From Hymenobacter glacieicola (GTDB taxonomy: Bacteria; Bacteroidota; Bacteroidia; Cytophagales; Hymenobacteraceae), in contig NZ_BMGS01000005.1 of the NCBI RefSeq assembly GCF_014640315.1, forward strand, positions 124,001 to 188,000: 64,000 nt of DNA, in the 5' to 3' direction. This document shows positions 50,583 to 58,236 of this stretch, piece after piece. The translations under genes were made by a program, and so were the position numbers. How positions within the stretch are numbered: the stretch's first letter is position 1; every line of letters begins with the position of its first letter. Below the pieces are notes generated by a model that worked only from the letters and a program-made list of their open reading frames with translations, did no database searches and was not told where the DNA came from.

Positions 50583-52232
50583 CTAGCCGATTTTGCGGGC
50601 GGTGTTGATGACGTTCACGGCGTTGAAGCGGGTAGTGCTGGAGCCGTGGCTTACCGCGGAGCTCTGGCTGGGCTGGCCCTTGCCGTCGTTGAAGAAGCCC
50701 GCAAACCGGTAGTCTGACTGGTCGCAGACGGCCGCGCAGGAGTTCCAGAACTCCAGCGTGTTGGTCTGGTAGGCCACATCCTCGAGCATGCCCGTGATTT
50801 TGCCTTTCTCAATGGCGTAAAACACCTGCCCCCCGAACTGCGAATTGTAGCGCTGCTGGTCGATGGAGAAGGAGCCGTTGCCGGCAATGTAAATGCCCTT
50901 GTCCACCCCGCGTACCATGTCATCGACGCTGAGCTTGGCGGTGCCGGGCTTCAGGCTGACGTTGGGCATGCGCTGGAACTGCACATCCTGCCACGACTGG
51001 GAGTAGCAGCACCCATCCGACTCGTTCTGACCCACGATGTGGGCCTGGTCCCGAATCTTTTCGTAATCCACCAGAATACCGTCCTTGATGAGGTTCCACT
51101 CCTTGGTTTTTACGCCTTCGTCGTCGTAGCCCACCGCGCCTAGGGAGCCGGTTTGCAGCTTGTCGGCCACGATGTTCACTTGTTTGGAGCCGTAGGGCTG
51201 GCCTTTGGCTTTCCACTCCATGGTAGCGAAAGAGGTACCGGCGTAATTGGCCTCGTAACCCAGCACGCGGTCCAGCTCCAGCGGGTGCCCCACCGACTCG
51301 TGAATGGTCAGGCCTAGGTGGTGAGGGTCCAGCACCAGGTCGTACTTGCCCGGCGTTACGCTCTTGGCCGTGAGCTTTTCCTTGGCTTGGCGGGCGGCCA
51401 GGGCGGCGTCTTCCAGCATGTCGTAGCTGTACTTGTACCCGATGACGCCCGAGCCCTGGGGGCCCGCTACCTTGTCTTCGGCCTTGGGCGTGAGGTACTC
51501 GTAGCCCATGCCCATGGGGGCGCTCAGGGCCTGCCGGCTCCGGAACTTGCCCGAGGTGCGGTCCACCACCGTTACCCCGAAAGTGGGGTAGATGCGGTGA
51601 ATATCCTGGTCGATGTAAGAGCCGTCGGTGGAGGCAAAGTACTTCTGCTCATTCACCTGAAACAGCACGGAATTCACGAAGGAAGCGCCGTTTTCCATGG
51701 CCTTGGCATTGGCCGCCAGCAGCAGGTCTACTTTGTCCTTGATGGGCACTTCAAAAGCATTCTGCTTGATGGGCGCCTTCCAGGAAACCTCGCCGTAGCC
51801 GCGTTGCGGAGCCAGCTTCACCTGCTCCTTCTGTACTTTGGAGTTGGCCTTGGCAATCTGCACGGCTAGCTGGGCGGCCTTGGCAATACCGGCCTCCGTC
51901 ACGGTGTTGGTGGCGGCAAAACCCCAGGTACCGTTGGCAATAACCCGCACCCCGGCGCCGTAGCTTTCCGAGTTAACGATGTTCTGGACCTGCTTTTCGC
52001 GGGTGAAAACGCCCTGATTGAGGTAGCGGCCAATGCGCACATCGGCGTAGGTAGCGCCCGCCGATTTCGCCGCGTTCAGGGCTACATCGGCCATACGCTT
52101 TTTCACTGCCACATCTACCCCTTCCAGGAGTTGGGCCGGGTCAACCGGATTGCCGCCCAGGCTGGGTAGCGAGGGTAGCCAGAGCGCCCCGGCCGCCAGA
52201 CCGGTTACGCCCACAAAATCACGTCTGTTCAA
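50583..52232 (-). CDS. tldD: TldD-family metallopeptidase with Tat signal (pair 1)
   Basis: A 549-residue member of the TldD family. The metal-binding motif HESVGH (311-316, in LTIHESVGHPLELDR) fits HExxxH. The N-terminus carries a twin-arginine-type signal (NRRDFVGVTGLAAGALWLP), so export in folded form is likely, unlike classical cytosolic TldD. TldD/TldE degrade or process modified peptides in bacteria (known for microcin B17 maturation and CcdA breakdown). It shares the operon with tldE at 49106 and is near-identical in plan to the copy at 55080. The substrate is unknown. Confidence 0.92.
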   Translation of the reverse strand: MNRRDFVGVTGLAAGALWLPSLPSLGGNPVDPAQLLEGVDVAVKKRMADVALNAAKSAGATYADVRIGRYLNQGVFTREKQVQNIVNSESYGAGVRVIANGTWGFAATNTVTEAGIAKAAQLAVQIAKANSKVQKEQVKLAPQRGYGEVSWKAPIKQNAFEVPIKDKVDLLLAANAKAMENGASFVNSVLFQVNEQKYFASTDGSYIDQDIHRIYPTFGVTVVDRTSGKFRSRQALSAPMGMGYEYLTPKAEDKVAGPQGSGVIGYKYSYDMLEDAALAARQAKEKLTAKSVTPGKYDLVLDPHHLGLTIHESVGHPLELDRVLGYEANYAGTSFATMEWKAKGQPYGSKQVNIVADKLQTGSLGAVGYDDEGVKTKEWNLIKDGILVDYEKIRDQAHIVGQNESDGCCYSQSWQDVQFQRMPNVSLKPGTAKLSVDDMVRGVDKGIYIAGNGSFSIDQQRYNSQFGGQVFYAIEKGKITGMLEDVAYQTNTLEFWNSCAAVCDQSDYRFAGFFNDGKGQPSQSSAVSHGSSTTRFNAVNVINTARKIG

Positions 52233-52291
52233 AGGAGTAGGTAGTTAGGAGTGAAAAACTGTGAAGCCGCCTACGCGGCTGTGCGCTTAAA

Positions 52292-53482
52292 TCAGGGTGC
52301 GAGCATGGTGCCGAAAGCTCCTTTCTGCTCAAACGATTTAATGATTTCTTCTTCAAGCGGAGTGCGCTTCACGGCCGAGTTATTCTGCCAGAAAGCGGGG
52401 TTATAAGTTGTTTGCTTGATAGTAGCTAGGTCAGATTGTCCAGCTACCGCTCTGGTGTAAGCTATACCTGATGGAGCGGTTCGTTGTCCACCGTAAAACG
52501 AAGTGAACGATAAGACTTGCACGCGGACATCAGGCTTGAGCGGCCGGTTGAGGGCTACCTGGTAAGAAGTCTTAATGTACTGAACATCAGTACTGCCATG
52601 CAGGGTAGGCTGGAACACGCAATCGAAAACCATACGGGGTTCTTTAAAGCTGAACAGAGGATGGTTCGAGCGGCTCCCAATACCCGAAGTTTCTAGGTGA
52701 AGCCGCAACACCTGGTGAGTTGCCTCATCAATCGTGATGCTGCCTTTTTCCTGGGTAGCGTTGCTTTCTGACTTGCTGGCAAAACCGATTTCTATGAGTT
52801 GCTGCGGGCCATTCTGCGTTACCCCCACCAGAGTCAGCGTAAAGTTTTGCGCCACATGGGGGCTTAGCAGCCGGCGGGAGGTAGCGCTATCGGCCGGAGA
52901 AAAAATGCTGAAGTTCTTCGTGAATTTAGAGAAATCGGTAAAGCTGATAAGCGCTTTCTTCTTGGCGTAGCGGGCCTGCGCCAGCGCCATGCCATTCAGG
53001 CCGGCATTATCGGTTTTGGTTTGCCACACCATTTCCTGTACCTCCGTCGCTTCACCGTCTAACTGGGTTATTTGCCGGTAAAATGCCTGGCCGTACGTTT
53101 TCTGATCGTGGGCCCGCTGTAGCTGGCGGTAGGCTTTTTTAATCAGTTCCGCCGTGTAGCTGCCCAACTGCACTTCCGGCAACGCAACGGCGCTGGGTTG
53201 CAGGCGAACCAGCACCGGCTGCGCGCCCGTTACTGTCAAGGTATCGGTGCGGTGACTTAACTCCGAAGCTACCAGCCGGCCCGGCAGCTTCGCCACAGCT
53301 AATTCGAACTCTCCCTCCGCGTTGCTGGTAGTACCCTGCGCAGTCCCCAGAACACTCACGCTGGCGTAAGGAACTGGCTTGCCTGTTTCCGTATCCACTA
53401 CCCTACCGGCTAATTGTTGCGCAACTGCACTGGGCCCTAGCAGAATCAGTAAACCGGTGCAGTAGTAGAAATGACGCGCCAT
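52292..53482 (-). CDS. Exported carboxypeptidase-regulatory-like domain protein
   Basis: A 396-residue protein with a signal peptide (HFYYCTGLLILLGPSAVA, then QQ). Residues about 20-95 form a carboxypeptidase-D regulatory-like domain (LAGRVVDTETGKPVPYASVSVLG, TTSNAEGEFELAV). The remainder matches the pattern of Bacteroidota proteins with DUF5686-like or similar tails (AYRQLQRAHDQKTYGQAFYRQ, MVFDCVFQPTLHGSTDVQYIKTSYQV). No plug or beta-barrel of a TonB receptor follows. It lies between the two TldD/TldE pairs on the same strand, 59 bp upstream of pair 1, and may share their expression. Confidence 0.72.
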   Translation of the reverse strand: MARHFYYCTGLLILLGPSAVAQQLAGRVVDTETGKPVPYASVSVLGTAQGTTSNAEGEFELAVAKLPGRLVASELSHRTDTLTVTGAQPVLVRLQPSAVALPEVQLGSYTAELIKKAYRQLQRAHDQKTYGQAFYRQITQLDGEATEVQEMVWQTKTDNAGLNGMALAQARYAKKKALISFTDFSKFTKNFSIFSPADSATSRRLLSPHVAQNFTLTLVGVTQNGPQQLIEIGFASKSESNATQEKGSITIDEATHQVLRLHLETSGIGSRSNHPLFSFKEPRMVFDCVFQPTLHGSTDVQYIKTSYQVALNRPLKPDVRVQVLSFTSFYGGQRTAPSGIAYTRAVAGQSDLATIKQTTYNPAFWQNNSAVKRTPLEEEIIKSFEQKGAFGTMLAP

Positions 53483-53613
53483 AGTAGAGGATATGTAGAT
53501 AGGTAGAGCTTGGGTAGGTGCTTGATATAGTGAGTGCTAAAGTTTTTCAGCAGCAAGACAGAATTCCTTTTGAGAACAAAGCCCTGCCGCTGAAAAACGA
53601 TACGAGTGCGTTA

Positions 53614-54948
53614 TTACACCGCGTCCGAGAGGCTGGTGAAGGTAAAGTCGCGGATTTTCAGCGGGGGCACCAGGTTGCCGCCTACCCGCACGGGCTTGCC
53701 GATGGCCTCCAGGTTGTTGAGCATGATAATCGGCGACTCGTTGAAGCGGAAGTTCTTCACCGGGTGCTTAATCTTGCCGTTTTCAATGTAGAACGTTCCG
53801 TCGCGGGTCAGGCCGGTGTAGAGCAGGGTCTGGGGGTCAACGGGGCGGATGTACCACAGGCGCGTGACCAGAATGCCGCGCTGGGTGCCCTTGATAAGGT
53901 CGGCGGTGCTTTGGGTGCCGCCTTCCATAATCCAGCCGCCGGGGCGCGGAATGTCGGGAATACCAGCCTTCTGCGCCCAATAGCGCGAGGTGTAAAGGTT
54001 TTTCACTACCCCCTTCTCAATCCAGGTCATTTTCTGCTGGGGCCGGCCGTCGCCCGAGAACGTGAGGTCGGCAATGTCGGGGTGGGTAGGGTCGGAGTAG
54101 ATGGTTACCCGCTCATCGAACAGCTTTTCGCCTTTGCGGTTGCCGCCGCCTTTCTTGCTCAGGAAGGAACGGCCTTCGTCGGCGTTACGGGCGTCGAGGG
54201 CGCTCATCAGGGCCTGCAGCAGGGAGGCATCGGTGTTGGCAACCAGGGCGGCGGGCTCCAGAATAACGGTGTATTTGCCGGGCTCCAGGGCCTGGGCGTT
54301 GCGCGAGCCAGCGGCTTTGTCGGCCGCAATCTGGGTCAGGCGGCGGGCGTCAAACTTGCTGGCATCGTTGTAATCAGCGGTAGCGTAGCCCGAGCCGGTA
54401 CCATCCGGGGTGCGCACCGTGATGCTAAACTCCAGCCCTGACACCTGCTGGTAGGCTTCGAGGCCCTTGCTGTTGCGCTTGGCCACAAACCCGGCCGAGT
54501 CGTTGAGGAAGGCGGCCGAAGTCAGCTTCTTTTCGTCGCAGAGCTTCATGCTGGCGCCCACCTGGGTAGCGCGGTAGTCGGGCGTAATGTCGGCGGTGCT
54601 TTTGGCGAAGCTGTTAGCCGAGGTCAGGTATTTCTGGGGGCCGAGCAGGGGCATGTACTCGGGGCTTTCCGGAGCGAGGCGGGCAATTTCCTCGGCCCGC
54701 TGCACGCAGTTGCGCAGGGTAGCATCGTCGAACTGGTTGCAGGTAGCCACGCCGGAGCGCTTGCCGAAGCGCGACTCCACGGTAAGGGCCACGTTATCAA
54801 TGCCGCCGCTGGTGCTGATGGCGTTGCGGGCCGAGCGCACGTTGCCGCCCGTCTGGCCGTTAAGTGTGGCCTCACACTCGTCGGCCTTGCTGAAGCTCAG
54901 TACCTTTTTGAGGATGCCCTGGGCTTCGGTTTGGGAAAGAATTGCCAT
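53614..54948 (-). CDS. tldE: TldE/PmbA-family protein (pair 2)
   Basis: A 444-residue paralogue of the protein at 49106, with the same motifs: KVLSFSKADECEATLNGQT, LTVESRFGKRSGVATCNQFDD, GDGRPQQKMTWIEKGVVKNLY, and the C-terminal NESPIIMLNNLEAIGKPVR and LKIRDFTFTSLSDAV. The last 60 residues are nearly identical between copies, while the middle differs, so duplication followed by selective divergence is likely. It has no signal peptide. It lies downstream of tldD pair 2, with a dispersed repeat between, exactly as in pair 1. Confidence 0.9.
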   Translation of the reverse strand: MAILSQTEAQGILKKVLSFSKADECEATLNGQTGGNVRSARNAISTSGGIDNVALTVESRFGKRSGVATCNQFDDATLRNCVQRAEEIARLAPESPEYMPLLGPQKYLTSANSFAKSTADITPDYRATQVGASMKLCDEKKLTSAAFLNDSAGFVAKRNSKGLEAYQQVSGLEFSITVRTPDGTGSGYATADYNDASKFDARRLTQIAADKAAGSRNAQALEPGKYTVILEPAALVANTDASLLQALMSALDARNADEGRSFLSKKGGGNRKGEKLFDERVTIYSDPTHPDIADLTFSGDGRPQQKMTWIEKGVVKNLYTSRYWAQKAGIPDIPRPGGWIMEGGTQSTADLIKGTQRGILVTRLWYIRPVDPQTLLYTGLTRDGTFYIENGKIKHPVKNFRFNESPIIMLNNLEAIGKPVRVGGNLVPPLKIRDFTFTSLSDAV

Positions 54949-54996
54949 ATGGGAGATGATGTGCTGGATTTCTAAGGGGAAGGGTTCACTTCAAGT

Positions 54997-55074
54997 TGTC
55001 ATTCCGAGCGTAGCGAGGAATCTGAGCCAGATAGAAGAGGCTAACTCAGATTCCTCACTTTGTTCGGAATGACA
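54997..55074. repeat. Dispersed inverted-repeat element, copy 6
   Basis: Arms at 54997-55026 and 55045-55074 (30 bp each, TGTCATTCCGAGCGTAGCGA at the left start) pair with a few mismatches around an 18-base loop. It lies between tldD and tldE of pair 2, the same place as copy 5 in pair 1. Confidence 0.85.
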
Positions 55075-55079
55075 GGTGA

Positions 55080-56729
55080 TTATCCGATTTTGCGGGCGGT
55101 GTTGATGACGTTCACGGCGTTGAAGCGGGTCGTGCTGGAGCCGTGGCTCACGGCCGACACCTGCGAGGGCTGGCCCTTGCCGTCGAAGAAGGAGCCGAAC
55201 AGGCGGTAGTCCGACTCGTCGCAGATGGCGGCGCAGGAGTTCCAGAACTCCAGCGTGTTGGTCTGGTAGGCCACGTCCTCGAGCATGCCGGCAATCTTGC
55301 CCTTTTCGATGGCGTAAAACACCGTGCCGCCAAATTGGGAGTTGTAGCGCTGCTGGTCGATGGAGAAGGAACCGCGGCCGGCAATGTAAATGCCCTTGTC
55401 CACGCCGGCAATCATCTGATCCACGCTCAGTTTCCCGGTGCCGGGCTTGAGGCTGACGTTGGGCATGCGCTGGAACTGCACCGTGCTCCAGGAGTCGGCG
55501 TAGCAGCACCCATCCGATTCGTTCTGACCCACAATGTGGGCCTGGTCCCGGATTTTCTGATAGTCCACCAGCTTGCCATCCTTGATGAGGTTCCACTCCT
55601 TGGCCGGCACGCCTTCGTCGTCGAAGCCCACCGCGCCCAGGGAGCCGGGCTGGCGCTTATCGGCCACAATGTTGACCAGCTTCGAGCCGTAGGGCTGATT
55701 CTTGGCTCTCCAGTCGAGGGTAGCGAAAGAGGTACCGGCGTAGTTAGCCTCGTAGCCTAGCACGCGGTCCAGCTCCAGCGGGTGACCTACCGACTCGTGA
55801 ATGGTCAGGCCCAGGTGATTGGGGTCCAGCACCAGGTCGTACTTGCCCGGCGTCACCGATTTGGCCGTGAGCTTTTCCTTGGCCTGCTTGGCGGCCAGGG
55901 TTGCGTCGGCCAACATGTCGTAGCTGTACTTGTAGCCCACCAGGCCCGTGCCGGCAGGGCCGGCAATCTGGTCCTGGGCTTTGGGCTGCATGTACTCGTA
56001 GCCCATGCCCATGGGCGAGCTGAGCGCCTCGCGGGAGCGGAACTTGCCCGACGCCCGGTCGATGGCCGTCACGCTGAAGTTCGGCCAAATGCGGTGCACA
56101 TCCTGGTCAATGTAGGAGCCATCGGTGGAGGCAAAGTACTTCTGCTCGTTGATTTGGAACAGGGCCGAGTTCACGAAGGAAGCGCCGTTGTCGAGGGCCT
56201 TGGCGTTGGCGGCCAGCAGCAGGTCCACTTTGTCCTTGATGGGCACCTCGAAAGCGTTAACCTGAATCGGGGTTTTCCAGGTTACTTCGCCCTGGCCTTT
56301 CTGGGGAGCCAGCTTCACGGGCTCCTTCTGCACCTTGGAGTTGGCCTTGGCAATCTGTACGGCTAGCTGGGCGGCCTTGGCCATGCCGGCCTCGGTTACG
56401 GTATTCGTAGCGGCAAAGCCCCAGGTGCCGTTAGCCAGCACCCGCACGCCCGCGCCGTAGCTTTCGCCGTTGGCAATGTTCTGGACCTGCTTTTCGCGGG
56501 TGAAAATACTCTGGTTCAGGTAGCGGCCAATGCGCACATCGGCGTAGGTAGCGCCCGCCGATTTTGCCGCGTTCAGGGCCGCGTCGGCCAGGCGCTTTTT
56601 GATGGCGGGGTCTACTTGCTCCAGCAGGCGGGCGGGGTCTACCAGGTCGCCGCCCAGACCCGGAATAGAGGGCAGGAACATGGCCCCGGTAGCGAGGCCA
56701 GTCAGCCCCACAAAGTCACGTCGTTTCAA
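55080..56729 (-). CDS. tldD: TldD-family metallopeptidase with Tat signal (pair 2)
   Basis: A 549-residue paralogue of the protein at 50583. A TTG start at 56729 is chosen because it gives MKRRDFVGLTGLATG, aligning exactly with the Tat signal of the other copy and the same length. An upstream in-frame start would put 28 unrelated residues before the signal. HESVGH lies at 311-316. The flanking GYEANYAGTSFAT and GCCYADSW segments are conserved between copies. The metallopeptidase role is from family knowledge. No promoter matching the consensus was seen upstream. Confidence 0.92.
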   Translation of the reverse strand: MKRRDFVGLTGLATGAMFLPSIPGLGGDLVDPARLLEQVDPAIKKRLADAALNAAKSAGATYADVRIGRYLNQSIFTREKQVQNIANGESYGAGVRVLANGTWGFAATNTVTEAGMAKAAQLAVQIAKANSKVQKEPVKLAPQKGQGEVTWKTPIQVNAFEVPIKDKVDLLLAANAKALDNGASFVNSALFQINEQKYFASTDGSYIDQDVHRIWPNFSVTAIDRASGKFRSREALSSPMGMGYEYMQPKAQDQIAGPAGTGLVGYKYSYDMLADATLAAKQAKEKLTAKSVTPGKYDLVLDPNHLGLTIHESVGHPLELDRVLGYEANYAGTSFATLDWRAKNQPYGSKLVNIVADKRQPGSLGAVGFDDEGVPAKEWNLIKDGKLVDYQKIRDQAHIVGQNESDGCCYADSWSTVQFQRMPNVSLKPGTGKLSVDQMIAGVDKGIYIAGRGSFSIDQQRYNSQFGGTVFYAIEKGKIAGMLEDVAYQTNTLEFWNSCAAICDESDYRLFGSFFDGKGQPSQVSAVSHGSSTTRFNAVNVINTARKIG

Positions 56730-56869
56730 GAAGGTAATGGTTTGGGTGATAGAGGAAGGAAATTCAGAGGAAGTTACGGCAGATAGCCGGCCAATTGCAA
56801 CCAAACGACGCAATTGCCGTAGCGGGGCTGCATAATAGGCAAAGAACCTCGGAATTCGTTGCCAAATCC

Positions 56870-57901
56870 TTAATCAAGTAAAGCCAGCAGGTCGCGGGCA
56901 ATCTGCTGCCAGGGCTGGGCCAAGTCCAGCGTAACGATGCGGACGGGGTGGCCCCCCAGCGAGTAGCGCACATCCAGGGTCTGGGCCGCGGCGGGGTAGA
57001 GCAGGACGCCTTCCAGGTGCTGCTCCGGCCGCGCGGGCTGGTTCTGCAGGTAGGCGTACAGCTGGTAGAGGTGGGGCGAAATCAGCTTCTGCTGGTCGTA
57101 GCGGGGCTTAAGAGCCGCGGCGTAGTACTTAGTGTCGAGGATAATCTTGCGCTGCTCGTTTTCCAGGGTCGTGTCCGTGACCATGGCCGGCAGCAGGTGC
57201 AGGGCCTCGGTTGTTTCTGCTTCAGCCTGCCACTGAATGGTTTCGGAAAGCACCCGAAACCGGCGCTGCTCCAAACGGTAAAAATTGCGCACAAACTGCT
57301 CGAACAGCAGGGCCATCAGCCGCTCATCGCGCCGGAAGTCGCGGAAGCGGGTTGGCCCTTCAGTATCCGGGGCCGGCAGGGCGCTCTGCTGGATTAACTC
57401 ACACACGTTCAGCAGAAAGCCTGCTAGCCCGGTGGGCCGCAGCCGGCACACGCTCCGCAAGCTGGCGGCTGTGGGTTGCTCGGGCAGCACCCCGCCCGGA
57501 AAGCGGCGCATGGTTGTTCGTACTTGCTGGCGCAACGAGGCCGGCAGACTGCGCGTGCGGCTGAGCTGCTGCAAGGTGCCGAGTACCAGCCGGGCTAGGG
57601 CCGTGTTCTGGTTTAGCTCATCCACCGTGCATATGGCCCGGCCGCGCGGCAGCAAGTTTCGACTCAGGGTAGGGGCCAGCTGCACCCGGCCGCGCAACTC
57701 CGCTAGTTCCTCGGTGCGCTCGGTGTAGGCTACCGGCAACCCCCGCTGCAACTGGCGACGGGCAGCGGTAAGCAAAACGTGAGTCAGCAACTCCAAGGGC
57801 CGGTGAAACGTGCTCGTGTTGATTGCCAGCAACTCCTGCTGCTCCGGCAGTCGGTTCCAGGCATAGCAAAGCAGGTAGTACAGGTTCTGGATGGGAATCA
57901 T
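56870..57901 (-). CDS. mcrC: McrC-type restriction endonuclease subunit
   Basis: A 343-residue protein of the McrC family, the nuclease subunit of McrBC-type type IV restriction, which cuts DNA carrying modified cytosine. It starts MIPIQNLYYLLCYAWNRL, the usual McrC opening. The PD-(D/E)xK core is visible near the end as TTLENEQRKIILDTKYYAA (Asp and Lys of D-x-K). It lies downstream of the mcrB gene but the two are separated by 335 bp with two dispersed repeats, unusual for an operon whose genes normally abut. The partner ATPase is the gene at 58237. Confidence 0.88.
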   Translation of the reverse strand: MIPIQNLYYLLCYAWNRLPEQQELLAINTSTFHRPLELLTHVLLTAARRQLQRGLPVAYTERTEELAELRGRVQLAPTLSRNLLPRGRAICTVDELNQNTALARLVLGTLQQLSRTRSLPASLRQQVRTTMRRFPGGVLPEQPTAASLRSVCRLRPTGLAGFLLNVCELIQQSALPAPDTEGPTRFRDFRRDERLMALLFEQFVRNFYRLEQRRFRVLSETIQWQAEAETTEALHLLPAMVTDTTLENEQRKIILDTKYYAAALKPRYDQQKLISPHLYQLYAYLQNQPARPEQHLEGVLLYPAAAQTLDVRYSLGGHPVRIVTLDLAQPWQQIARDLLALLD

Positions 57902-57930
57902 CCGAGGAAAAGTAGAGGAGGAGGGAAACG

Positions 57931-58104
57931 CTAAGAAGCTATTTGAGTTAGTGAAACGGTCGTGCTGAGCAGAGGCGTAGCCGCAGTCGAAGCATCTCTA
58001 CCGCTTCGCCCTCACCATTAGGTTAGCCAGAGGTAAAGATGCTTCGGCGGCACTCAGCAGGACCGTTTCGGAGTGATTTTCAGCTAACTCAAACAGCTTC
58101 TTAG
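57931..58104. repeat. Dispersed inverted-repeat element, copy 7, with long TIRs
   Basis: Outer terminal repeats of 21 bp (57931-57951 with 58084-58104) match in 20 positions, beginning CTAAGAAGCT. Inside, GGTCGTGCTGAGC mirrors GCTCAGCA-type sequence with the GCTTCGGCGG arm. The element is 174 bp long, like a miniature inverted-repeat transposable element. No target duplication was clear. Confidence 0.8.
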
Positions 58105-58112
58105 ACCTTAGA

Positions 58113-58212
58113 TTGTCATTCCGAGCAGCGCGAGGAATCTGGGCTAAGCGGTTGAATGGTGAACCCAAATTCCTCGCCACTAGCTTGATACGCAGAACGC
58201 TTGGAAGGACAA
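58113..58212. repeat. Dispersed inverted-repeat element, copy 8, degenerate
   Basis: The left arm TTGTCATTCCGAGCAGCGCG (58113-58132) continues GAGGAAT. The right arm has ATTCCTCGC and then GCTTGGAAGGACAA, split by about 21 extra bases. It follows copy 7 by eight bases. Confidence 0.65.
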
Positions 58213-58236
58213 ATGGTGACATCCGCTTGGCATGGT

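Larger units (their letters stand above)
57902..58236. other. Gap between mcrB and mcrC filled with two repeats
   Basis: The 335 bp hold a long element with terminal inverted repeats (57931-58104) and a second degenerate copy (58113-58212), with only short flanks. No gene is present. Confidence 0.7.

Noticed and set aside
53518-54441. A 307-codon plus-strand frame
   Set aside because: It is antisense to tldE pair 2 and carries no start or family signal of its own.
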